The position numbers and the translations under genes were made by a program. From DG-33 sp964345105 (GTDB taxonomy: Archaea; Hadarchaeota; Hadarchaeia; Hadarchaeales; Hadarchaeaceae), in contig CAYFPZ010000013.1 of the NCBI GenBank assembly GCA_964345105.1, positions 1-14,925 of the forward strand: a DNA stretch of 14,925 nucleotides, read 5' to 3'. The notes under the pieces are model-generated. The model was given only the letters and a program-made list of their open reading frames with translations. It was not told where the DNA came from and did no database searches. Below are positions 6,175-12,675 of the stretch, in pieces (the first letter of the stretch is position 1; the number at the start of each line of letters is the position of its first letter).

Positions 6175-6966
6175 ATGCCGGGCGAACGCCAAGAGCTGAT
6201 GCTGCGGATAATCGACCTCTGCGACACGGTGCGAAAGCGCGGAATTAATCCCTTCGACGTTGAGGTTCGGGAATTTTTCGACCGACTGCGAGAACTTCTA
6301 CCCAAGTTGAAAAAACATGAGGAATTATATCTTGACATCCAAGCGGTGCTCGGGCTCGCCGATGTGGTGTTCCAGCAAGGCGAGTGGATCAAGCACAAGT
6401 CGTCGATGCTCTACCTCGACCCTCTGTTAATCATGCTCAAACTACATGCGCTCCCGGCACGCGAGCTCGCCGATGTATTCGCGCGTTCATGGCACCCCAT
6501 TGTGCAGCTGGAGACCCTCTCGCCTCACGGCATCGCTGAGGCCAAGCAGTACTGGACTAATCTGCCGAGCCTTGAGGAACGCTGGCGCGGGCTCGACACT
6601 ACCGAGGTGTTTACGGGGGAAATAGCCCGCCGGGAGCTCGCCCGCATGGGCATCCTTTCAGAGGAGGACTTCGCGGCTGTGCTCGATCGGACCTGGCGCG
6701 AGCTTAAGGAAGCGGCGGGGGAACGGGGCGAAATTTCTTACTGGGAATTTATACACGTCCGGAGCTTCGAGAAGACCGTCGAACGAGCATGGCTAGTGAG
6801 CTTCTTGGTGAGCTACGGTTACGCCACACTTGAGCTCAAGCCCCTTGAGGAGGAAATTTTACTGAAGCCATTACCCAAGCCGCGAGAGCTCGAGCGTGTA
6901 GCGACCTTCTCGGTCCCCATCGCGATTTCCCGCGACGAGTGGCTAAGGAGGCGAAAGGGTGGCTGA
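6175..6966 (+). CDS. scpA: ScpA-like kleisin subunit
   Basis: A 263-residue kleisin candidate. The N-terminal part (WP-like INPFDVEVREFFDRLRELLPKL, about 24-46, then helix AVLGLADVVFQQGEWIKHKSSML, 57-79, then a DP turn) has the ScpA layout: a short domain binding the SMC neck, a helix and the K-S-x-x-L-x-x-DP segment. The C-terminal 190-232 (YWEFIHVRSFEKTVERAWLV ... ATLELKPLEEEILLKP) fits the winged helix that caps the partner SMC head. The start codon abuts the smc stop at 6172-6174, and AGGTGAAGGTGG within the end of smc provides the ribosome-binding site, so translation is coupled. The family is assigned from pattern and context; sequence identity to bacterial ScpA is low. The gene symbol is tentative. 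Confidence 0.75.
   Translation: MPGERQELMLRIIDLCDTVRKRGINPFDVEVREFFDRLRELLPKLKKHEELYLDIQAVLGLADVVFQQGEWIKHKSSMLYLDPLLIMLKLHALPARELADVFARSWHPIVQLETLSPHGIAEAKQYWTNLPSLEERWRGLDTTEVFTGEIARRELARMGILSEEDFAAVLDRTWRELKEAAGERGEISYWEFIHVRSFEKTVERAWLVSFLVSYGYATLELKPLEEEILLKPLPKPRELERVATFSVPIAISRDEWLRRRKGG
6945..6951 (+). promoter_or_regulatory. Strong Shine-Dalgarno site fixing a GTG start
   Basis: AAGGAGG lies inside the 3' end of the kleisin gene, with 7 nt between it and the GTG at 6959. It is the best ribosome-binding site in the operon and decides the unusual GTG start of the overlapping third gene. Confidence 0.75.
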
Positions 6967-7567
6967 GGAGAAAGACATCGTTGAGCTGCGTGAGAAGCTA
7001 GCGCGGGCTGCCCAGCTCCTGCTCTACAAACATCACATGCAACCGGGAGCCAAGGCATGGGAACTCAAGCGCGCCTTGGGCAGGGACTACGAGCAGATTC
7101 TGAAGCTTCTCAACGCCGAATTCGATAAGCTGGGGCTACAGGTGAAACGAGTAAGTGAGGGCGAGGCCAGCTCGGATTCAGACAGATACTACGCTACGCT
7201 CCGAGGGCACCCGAGAGTGACCGAGGCCAGAACCTTCGGGTGGCGGATCGACGACATGGCCATGCTAACCGTTGCGCTTGCCCACATCCTCTCGAAGCAG
7301 GGGAAGGCCCCCCTTAAGGAGGTCGAGCGGATGTTGGAAGAGAAATTCCCGCGCTGGCGCATCGAGTCGACCCTTGACCGGTTCATCCGGCGGGGCTACC
7401 TTTCGGAGGACGATGAGGGGCTGCTCTACGTGGGGTGGCGCGCGCGGGCGGAGATCGACCAGCGAATCCTGCTTGGGTTGTTGTTGGGAAAAGAAGAAAA
7501 GCCTAGCGAAGCGGAGGCCGAGCCGAAAGTCGAAACCGCGAAAGTAGAAGAAACTCGGGAAGATTGA
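6959..7567 (+). CDS. scpB: KITE/ScpB-like tandem winged-helix partner of the SMC complex
   Basis: A 202-residue protein with a GTG start and 8-nt overlap with the kleisin gene. Two winged-helix-like domains are apparent. Residues about 5-85 carry LARAAQLLLYKHHMQPGAKAW, then LGRDYEQILKLLNAEFDKLGLQVKRV and a wing (DRYYATLRG). Residues about 96-155 carry DDMAMLTVALAHILSKQG, then APLKEVERMLEEKFPRWRIE and FIRRGYLSEDDEGLLYV. This is the plan of KITE proteins (ScpB, MukE, Nse1, Nse3/MAGE), which bind the middle of the kleisin. The last 30 residues are a Glu/Lys-rich disordered tail. The assignment leans on fold pattern plus operon position; either a ScpB or an Nse1/Nse3-like relative is possible. 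The scpB symbol is tentative. Confidence 0.7.
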   Translation: MAEEKDIVELREKLARAAQLLLYKHHMQPGAKAWELKRALGRDYEQILKLLNAEFDKLGLQVKRVSEGEASSDSDRYYATLRGHPRVTEARTFGWRIDDMAMLTVALAHILSKQGKAPLKEVERMLEEKFPRWRIESTLDRFIRRGYLSEDDEGLLYVGWRARAEIDQRILLGLLLGKEEKPSEAEAEPKVETAKVEETRED

Positions 7568-7578
7568 GCTAAATTTTT

Positions 7579-7594
7579 ATCGTTTCAAAACGAT
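7579..7594. promoter_or_regulatory. Perfect 7+2+7 palindrome in the promoter of the first 2-TM gene
   Basis: ATCGTTT-CA-AAACGAT is a perfect inverted repeat just downstream of a TATA-like ATTTTTAT (7572-7579), 24-39 nt before the ATG at 7618, where a bound repressor would block transcription initiation. In the duplicate promoter the matching bases read ATAGTTT-CA-AAATAAT, so symmetry is broken there. Confidence 0.5.
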
Positions 7595-7617
7595 TTAACT
7601 ATGGTAGGAGATGAATT

Positions 7618-7899
7618 ATGAGGCAAAAACACGAAGAGTGGGAAGGCGAAATGCCGTCCGGATTGGCTCCGAGAGTCGCAGTTACAATTGTGGTGGGTAT
7701 CGGCTGGCTGATATTCCTCATATTGTTCTTGGCATTTTACGCAGGGGGATTTAACATTTGGCAGAATATAGCAATCATGTTCGTGTCGATTCTCGTTGTG
7801 GGCGCGATACTCGGTCCGATGTGGGCTCACTGGGGAATGAAAATTGGCCGCGCTGCAGTTCAGAAGAGGAGAACGAGAAAGAGAAGAGTAAGGAAATAG
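7618..7899 (+). CDS. Small 2-TM membrane protein (single-module copy)
   Basis: A 93-residue membrane protein of unknown function. It has a charged N-terminus (RQKHEEWEGE), a first membrane helix about 22-42 (TIVVGIGWLIFLILFLAFYA), a short loop GGFNIWQ, a second helix about 49-72 ending GPMWAHW, and a very basic tail (QKRRTRKRRVRK) expected on the cytosolic side. TAGGAG at 7605-7610 is correctly placed for the ATG at 7618. It is about 50 nt downstream of the KITE gene but has its own promoter-like region. It is the single-module relative of the gene at 8146 and I take it as the ancestral form. The GWLIFLILxLAFYAxxFSIYxNIA pattern is reminiscent of small archaeal membrane proteins with no assigned role. 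Confidence 0.85.
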   Translation: MRQKHEEWEGEMPSGLAPRVAVTIVVGIGWLIFLILFLAFYAGGFNIWQNIAIMFVSILVVGAILGPMWAHWGMKIGRAAVQKRRTRKRRVRK

Positions 7900-7917
7900 C
7901 CCCCAATTACACAAAAC

Positions 7918-7970
7918 TCATGCCAACCTGAATCGTCGAAACAAAGCTTCCCGTTCTTTTCGCAGCAGTT
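7918..7970 (-). pseudogene. Remnant of the lhr 3' end (last codons and stop)
   Basis: Read on the minus strand this encodes LLRKEREALFRRFRLA followed by TGA, against LLRKEREALFRRFRWA and TGA at the true lhr end (8881). Ten of the 16 codons differ silently and only one changes the residue (W to L). Just upstream (7971 onward) the match is lost and an in-frame TGA appears, so this is a fragment, not a gene. It marks the right edge of duplication copy A. Confidence 0.85.
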
Positions 7971-8032
7971 GCCAGGGATTACGCAGAAGCTTTCAAATAG
8001 GTGCTATTCTTTTTTCATCTTTATCTACTGAA

Positions 8033-8080
8033 TTATGTGCAATTACCCGAGTTTATGTGCGAGCGGGATAATTTATGTGC
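8033..8080 (+). repeat. Three TTATGTGC repeats at an exact 20-bp period
   Basis: TTATGTGC occurs at 8033-8040, 8053-8060 and 8073-8080. The period is exactly 20 bp, about two helical turns, so the copies lie on one face of the DNA. The intervening sequences differ. The repeats lie in the roughly 116 nt of unique DNA between the two copies of the duplicated segment and end just before copy B begins at 8087. They resemble iterons or a multi-site operator; the binding protein is unknown. Confidence 0.65.
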
Positions 8081-8145
8081 AAAACCAGATTGAGCTAAAA
8101 TTTTATATAGTTTCAAAATAATCTTTCAATGATGGGCGACAACCC

Positions 8146-8853
8146 ATGAGAGGGAAACACGAAGAGTGGGAAGGTGGAATGCCGCCCGGATTGGCCTCAA
8201 GGGTTGCGGTTACAATTGTGGTGAGTATCGGCTGGCTGATATTCCTCATATTGTTTTTGGCATTTTACGCGGAAGGCTTTAGCGTTTACTGGAATTTAGC
8301 CATTGTATTCGCATCGCTTCTCGTTATGTGCGCGATACTCGGTCCGATGTGGGCTTACTGGGGAATCAAAACTGGCCGCGCCCGGAAGAGGCCGCCCGGA
8401 GGGGCCGCAAGGACTGCAGTTTCTATCGTAACTGGCGTTGGCTGGCTGATTTTCCTCATATTGTTTTTGGCATTTTACGCGGAAGGCTTCAGCATTTACG
8501 AGAATTTAGCAATTGTTTTAGCATCGATTCTTGTTACGGGCGTGATACGTGGTCCGATGTGGGCTTACTGGTGGATGAAAATTGGCCGCGCTCGGGAGAA
8601 GCCACCCGGATTGGCTCCAAGGGTTGCGGTTTCAACTGTGGTGGGCTGTGGCTGGCCGATTTTCCTCATATTGTTTTTGGCATTTTACGCGAAAGGCTTT
8701 AGCGTTTACGAGAATTTAGCGATTGTTTTAGCATCGATTCTTGTTGTGTGTGTGATACTCGTTCCGATGTGGGTTTACTGGTGGTTCAAAACCAGCCCTG
8801 CTTGGAAGAAGAAAATGAGAAATGCTTCGAAGAAGAAAAGGACAAGAAAATAA
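8146..8853 (+). CDS. Membrane protein made of three tandem 70-residue 2-TM modules
   Basis: A 235-residue, six-helix membrane protein, function unknown. After a 12-residue leader (MRGKHEEWEGGM, nearly the same as in the 7618 gene) there are three modules at residues 13-82, 83-152 and 153-222. Each begins PPG, has a first helix GWLIFLILFLAFYA, a loop (E/K)GFS(V/I)Y and a second helix ending PMW(A/V)YW plus basic residues. A lysine-rich tail (KKKMRNASKKKRTRK) ends the protein. Module 3 has P instead of L in the first helix (GWPIF) and has lost the glycine before PMW. The ATG at 8146 has a TATA-like TTTATATAG upstream but only a weak ribosome-binding site. It ends 27 nt before the convergent lhr stop. 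An internally triplicated paralogue of the 7618 gene. Confidence 0.85.
   Translation: MRGKHEEWEGGMPPGLASRVAVTIVVSIGWLIFLILFLAFYAEGFSVYWNLAIVFASLLVMCAILGPMWAYWGIKTGRARKRPPGGAARTAVSIVTGVGWLIFLILFLAFYAEGFSIYENLAIVLASILVTGVIRGPMWAYWWMKIGRAREKPPGLAPRVAVSTVVGCGWPIFLILFLAFYAKGFSVYENLAIVLASILVVCVILVPMWVYWWFKTSPAWKKKMRNASKKKRTRK
8181..8810 (+). repeat. Three in-frame 210-bp tandem repeats
   Basis: Repeat units begin at 8181, 8391 and 8601, each with GCCRCCCGGA, and are exactly 210 bp (70 codons) with no indels. A stretch starting TTTTTGGCATTTTACGCG and extending into the loop codons is nearly identical in all three. The high nucleotide identity suggests recent expansion or ongoing gene conversion. 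Confidence 0.9.
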
Positions 8854-8880
8854 TCCCCTAAATTTTTACTTGCACCTCAC

Positions 8881-11757
8881 TCATGCCCACCTGAACCGTC
8901 GGAACAGCGCCTCCCGCTCCTTCCGAAGCAAAAGCTCCAAAAATTTGCTCGAGAACTTGTGCTCCTTGGTCAAGATTTCCCTCGCCGCAGCTAGCGTGAC
9001 ACCCCGACCCACGAGCACGAGTGCCGCGGGTTTTCCGTATTGACCGATGAGCTTAGCGCTCTCCTGCAGTTCTTTCCAAGTCGGACTTTTCCTACCCCGC
9101 TCCAAGAGCTCGATCGCCCGTCGGACCTCCTCAGCCGGCTTTTCGACCATCCCCAGCATCGCCGACCCACACCTCTGACACTTCGGTTTTTCATCGAGTT
9201 CGTGGAGCTGGATTTCCTTTACATAATCTTTGCATTGAGTGCACGCGAAGGTGCGGGCCTCGCTGAGCAGCCGCGCTTTGGCCGAGGCTATCGCCAGCAG
9301 CTTGAGGCGCTCGGGCATCATCGGCTCGAGAGCTAGGTAGCGCTTTCGCCACAACGCCAAACTGGACACGGGTGTTGGCTCTTCTCGCTCTCCCAACGAG
9401 ACCAGTTCGATTTCGCCACTTCGAATACGTTCGAGCACCTCAAGCGTGCGCTTCAGGTCGAGGTCCTTGTGAACGACCTCCTTGAATGTTTCTTCAAAGG
9501 CCGGTGTTCCTTTGAGCGCGCGCGTTAGTTTATCGATGACTACACTCGTGAGCTCTGCCTCGCGCTCGAGCACGCCCATCCGCCGAGCTACCTGCGCAAG
9601 GCGCCATCGGAAGAACCGGCTCTCCTCGATGATCACGCGGAGGTCCTTCTGGAGGTCCGCGCTGAGTTCGCCGCGCAAGATCTCGATCACACCTTCGGGC
9701 TCGATTGTCTCCGAGTGGAGCAGGATTCGGTAGGGGTCGATGGAGGTTGCAGTTGTTTCTCCGAGTTCGGCCGAGGCCTTGTAGGCGAGCAGTCGGGCCA
9801 GCGTTCGATTGACGAGTGTTCCAAAGCAAGCGTTAACGATACAGAGTTCCTTAACTTTTTCCACAGTTACCCGCCGGTCCGTGGGCACGGGTAAAACAGC
9901 TTTGGCCTGCTTGTGGGCGTCGGAGAGGGCGGGCCCCATAGTATCACGCGAGACGCCGTACCGTCCCGCAAGTTCTCGGACGATTTCATTAAACTCTTTA
10001 CCTGCACGTGAGAACTCCTCGAGTTGGGCCCGGAGCTTGCCAACCTCCTGCGCGACTGAATAGGGCACCGGAATCTCTTCGCCTATCCAAGTCGGGATAG
10101 CCCCGAGAGGGTCATCATCGGACTTAACGTAAACTTTGTCTTTGAAAACTTGGAGCACCCGCCAGATCTCGCCTCCTATCACAAACTTTACCCCGGGTTC
10201 GCCGTACTCCGCCACGAACGACTCATCCAAAATTCCGACCGGCTGGTTCCGCTCGTCGTTAATCACTAGGTACTGCCGGACCTCAGGAATCATCGAGAGG
10301 TTGCCGAAGTAATAGTTGAAGATCCGCTCCGTCGCTCGCGGGCGTGCAAAATCTTTCCCATCCTCGGAGACCAGCGCTAACCGCTTTTCTAAACTCTGCG
10401 CGAACCGGAGAACCTCGAGCAAGTCCTCCCGCTTGAGGTTCCTGAAGGGGTAGGCGCGCCTAAAAATTTCATACGCCTCATCGACGCTTACCCTCCGCTG
10501 CACGACCATGACCGAAACCAGCGCATGGAGGAGCACATCAAGGGGATTCTCGGGAACGGCAACTGGCTCAAGCTCTCGCTGATGAGAACGAGCGGCTATC
10601 ACGATGGACTCGAGAGCGTCTTCCGGATCTTGGACCATAATTACCCCTTTAGCCACCCCACCTATCCGATGACCGCTCCGCCCGACGCGCTGGAGCAGGC
10701 GGGTGACCTGGCGAGGAGAATTGTACTGGATAACTAGATCGATCCGCCCGATGTCTAACCCTAACTCCATGCTCGAAGTGCAGACGATTCCCTTGAGCTC
10801 GCCCTGTTTCAGCCCCCGCTCGGACCTGAGCCTCGAGAAGCCCGACAGTGACCCGTGGTGGACGCTGAGAGGGAAACGAATGTCCCAGAGGCGGAAGCGG
10901 CTAGCCAAAATTTCAGCGGTTGCACGTGTGTTGGTGAAGACGAGCGTGGAGCCGTGCCCCTCGATTAGCTTTCGCATCGTGCGTAAGCGAGCAGCAACTG
11001 GGGAGTAAGTGTAGAGTTCCGAAGCCAGCCGTTCGTCGCGCTTGGTCGCTGAAGGGTAGGAGATATCGAGTTTCAAATCACGAGCGACGCTAACATCTAC
11101 GACCTCGCATGGTCTATCCACGCCCACCAAAAATCGGGCGACCTCCTGCGGGGAGCCAATTGTGGCGGAGAGCCCGATGAGCTGGAAATCTCCCCCTTTG
11201 AGCTTGCGCAGCCGCTCGAGCGTGAGGGCAAGCTGTGCCCCGCGCTTGTTGTCCGCCAGCTCGTGGACCTCGTCGACGATCACCCACCGCACGCTTCGTA
11301 GGTGCTGGCTCAGCCTCCGGCCCATCAGGAATATCTGGAGGGTCTCGGGGGTGGTGATCAACACATCGGGTGGGATTAAAGCCTGTGCGCGCCGCTCGCG
11401 TGCTGCGGTGTCCCCGTGGCGAACCGATATCCGTAAATCCAAAGCGCGGCACCACCACTCTAGCCGCTCGAGCATGTCACGGTTGAGGGCCCGAAGAGGA
11501 GTGATGTAGACGACCTTTATCCCCCGTTCGCGCGTCTGTGATAGCAGGAGTTGGTGAAGCACCGGCAGAAAAGCCGCTTCCGTTTTTCCCGTGCCCGCTG
11601 GAGCAATCAGCAAAACATTTTTGCCTTCAAGAATTTGGGGGATTGATTCGCTTTGAGGCAGGGTAGATTCGGTGAAACCCCGCTCGGCTAGCAATTTTTG
11701 TATTGGTCTAGCCAGCGCATCAAACACGTTTGGTTTGCCTGACGTTTTAGACCCCAT
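8881..11757 (-). CDS. lhr: Lhr-family superfamily 2 DNA helicase (archaeal type, zinc-finger C-terminus)
   Basis: A 958-residue SF2 helicase. Motif I APAGTGKT (52-59), Ia TPLRALN, II DEVH (162-165), III SAT (197-199), V CTSSMELGLDIGRIDLVI (326-343) and VI QRVGRSGHR (356-364) are all intact. These are followed by the winged-helix and Lhr-core domains, which make this family translocate 3' to 5' on single-stranded DNA and unwind forks. A C-terminal CxxC pair at C839/C842 and C860/C863 forms a likely zinc ribbon, seen in some archaeal Lhr proteins. Length suits archaeal Lhr (about 850-950) rather than the 1,500-residue bacterial form. Its role is in DNA repair and recombination. The ATG at 11757 has no evident ribosome-binding site, so a leaderless mRNA is possible. 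The last codons are duplicated as a remnant at 7918-7970. Confidence 0.95.
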   Translation of the reverse strand: MGSKTSGKPNVFDALARPIQKLLAERGFTESTLPQSESIPQILEGKNVLLIAPAGTGKTEAAFLPVLHQLLLSQTRERGIKVVYITPLRALNRDMLERLEWWCRALDLRISVRHGDTAARERRAQALIPPDVLITTPETLQIFLMGRRLSQHLRSVRWVIVDEVHELADNKRGAQLALTLERLRKLKGGDFQLIGLSATIGSPQEVARFLVGVDRPCEVVDVSVARDLKLDISYPSATKRDERLASELYTYSPVAARLRTMRKLIEGHGSTLVFTNTRATAEILASRFRLWDIRFPLSVHHGSLSGFSRLRSERGLKQGELKGIVCTSSMELGLDIGRIDLVIQYNSPRQVTRLLQRVGRSGHRIGGVAKGVIMVQDPEDALESIVIAARSHQRELEPVAVPENPLDVLLHALVSVMVVQRRVSVDEAYEIFRRAYPFRNLKREDLLEVLRFAQSLEKRLALVSEDGKDFARPRATERIFNYYFGNLSMIPEVRQYLVINDERNQPVGILDESFVAEYGEPGVKFVIGGEIWRVLQVFKDKVYVKSDDDPLGAIPTWIGEEIPVPYSVAQEVGKLRAQLEEFSRAGKEFNEIVRELAGRYGVSRDTMGPALSDAHKQAKAVLPVPTDRRVTVEKVKELCIVNACFGTLVNRTLARLLAYKASAELGETTATSIDPYRILLHSETIEPEGVIEILRGELSADLQKDLRVIIEESRFFRWRLAQVARRMGVLEREAELTSVVIDKLTRALKGTPAFEETFKEVVHKDLDLKRTLEVLERIRSGEIELVSLGEREEPTPVSSLALWRKRYLALEPMMPERLKLLAIASAKARLLSEARTFACTQCKDYVKEIQLHELDEKPKCQRCGSAMLGMVEKPAEEVRRAIELLERGRKSPTWKELQESAKLIGQYGKPAALVLVGRGVTLAAAREILTKEHKFSSKFLELLLRKEREALFRRFRWA

Positions 11758-11835
11758 GAAAATTTAGTCGGCTTTACTTATCAGTCTTGATTGTCAAGTG
11801 AGGATTTTACAGGTGTGTAAAGTGGGGCTTGACAC

Positions 11836-12297
11836 TTAGCGGTACGCCGCGTCCAGCCTCAACTTTCGGCGTATCTCGTCGAGTTTCAGCTTCAGTTCAA
11901 TATCTACCTTCCGCTGTCTACCCGGGAGGAGACCTCTTAGGTGCTCGGTCGACTCCTGATAGCGGCCTATGCCCGCCGCGACGATCGCCCGGTCCCTGAA
12001 CTCAGGGTGGGGAGAAATCAGCCCGAACGGCATGGGCAACCCCTGTTCCATGAGCCCGCGAATTTCATCGTCTACCTTTCGAGCGGCCACCCGTGCACCA
12101 GCACCAACCATCTCATAAGGACTTTTTAAATCGCCCTTGATTTGCCAGATGCCCACATCTGGGCCGTAGAAGAAGAGATCTCTGTAACCGTAATCATCGG
12201 CTCCCGCTAAAACCCGCCACTTCTTTTGAAGCTTGGGATACTGCCTGTAGCGCTTGCGCATTTCCTCCATGATTTTTGCTAGTGAACGAACACTCAT
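11836..12297 (-). CDS. Conserved-looking protein of unknown function, coupled to acylphosphatase
   Basis: About 153 residues, starting at the ATG at 12297, which has GGTGAT directly upstream within the end of the acylphosphatase gene. An in-frame extension to 12393 would run far into that gene and is rejected. There are no membrane segments. The N-terminus is a basic helix (SLAKIMEEMRKRYRQYPKLQKKW), then a Gly/Asp/aromatic-rich core (AGADDYGYRDLFFYGPDVGIWQIKG), a helix with AGARVAARKVDDEIRGL, a PFGLISPHPEFRDRAIVAAG segment, and a basic C-terminal helix. I do not recognise the family. It begins 4 nt after the acylphosphatase stop and so belongs to the same mRNA. Its 3' neighbour lhr is on the same strand after a 78-nt gap. 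Confidence 0.75.
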   Translation of the reverse strand: MSVRSLAKIMEEMRKRYRQYPKLQKKWRVLAGADDYGYRDLFFYGPDVGIWQIKGDLKSPYEMVGAGARVAARKVDDEIRGLMEQGLPMPFGLISPHPEFRDRAIVAAGIGRYQESTEHLRGLLPGRQRKVDIELKLKLDEIRRKLRLDAAYR

Positions 12298-12301
12298 GTT
12301 A

Positions 12302-12580
12302 TCACCAATATCGCAACTCGAAGCCTGAGAACTCGCCACGATAATTTTCCCATTTGACCTTAACTTTGGTGACACTAGCTCCAGAGGGACCATGACGGCA
12401 AAAGTTCAGCATCCGCTTCACCGTCTCCTTTTCTCCCTCTAACACCGCTTCGACTCGGCCATTGTGTGTGTTCCGAACCCAGCCGTGAACACCGAGTCGC
12501 TGCGCTAGCTCCCGAGTGTAATATCTGAAGGAAACGCCCTGAACCATTCCAGATACCAGCACGTGGGCCCTAGTTTTCAT
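12302..12580 (-). CDS. acyP: Acylphosphatase
   Basis: A 92-residue small alpha/beta enzyme that hydrolyses acyl phosphates such as acetyl phosphate or carbamoyl phosphate. The signature VQGVSFRYY contains the phosphate-binding loop and catalytic R19, and GWVRNTHNGRVEAVLEG carries the catalytic asparagine N37. The length is typical (90-100). The G usually found between V and F of VQGVGFR is S here, a tolerated change. The ATG at 12580 has only a weak ribosome-binding site; an AT-rich box lies close upstream (12588-12600). The following gene starts 4 nt after its stop. Confidence 0.93.
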   Translation of the reverse strand: MKTRAHVLVSGMVQGVSFRYYTRELAQRLGVHGWVRNTHNGRVEAVLEGEKETVKRMLNFCRHGPSGASVTKVKVKWENYRGEFSGFELRYW

Positions 12581-12612
12581 TAAAAACCCATTTTAATTAT
12601 GTGCGGCCTAAC

Positions 12613-12619
12613 AAAAAAA
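12613..12619 (-). terminator. T-run terminator candidate after the glycosylase gene
   Basis: Seven consecutive T on the minus strand lie 57-63 nt beyond the stop of the glycosylase gene (12676), within AACA-A(n)-TTGTT inverse-repeat context. Archaeal transcription ends at such T-runs. It would separate the glycosylase mRNA from the acylphosphatase operon. Confidence 0.5.
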
Positions 12620-12675
12620 TTGTTGCTCAAGAGGTAAAATCCATCTGCGCCAGTTCATTGACTTTCGATTTTCCT

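Larger units (their letters stand above)
7561..7970. repeat. Segmental duplication, copy A
   Basis: From the scpB stop (AGATTGAGCT at 7561-7570) through promoter, 2-TM gene and an lhr 3' remnant, this segment aligns with copy B starting AGATTGAGCT at 8087. Shared landmarks in order are the TTTTTAT/TTTTATA box, GTTTCAAAA, the coding start, the first about 80 codons (gapless, high identity), ACTCATGCC and the lhr C-terminal codons. Homology ends after about 7970. Confidence 0.88.
8087..8935. repeat. Segmental duplication, copy B
   Basis: This starts with AGATTGAGCT, a copy of the scpB stop region, then a TTTTATATAG box, GTTTCAAAATAAT, the 8146 gene and the 3' end of the intact lhr. It is offset 526 nt from copy A at the left edge. 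The internal enlargement relative to copy A is due to two extra 210-bp modules inside the 8146 gene. Confidence 0.85.

Noticed and set aside
8328..8702. 124-residue open frame overlapping the triplicated gene in another frame
   Set aside because: It stays open only because the 210-bp repeats keep phase; it has no ribosome-binding site and reads as a shadow of the 6-TM gene.
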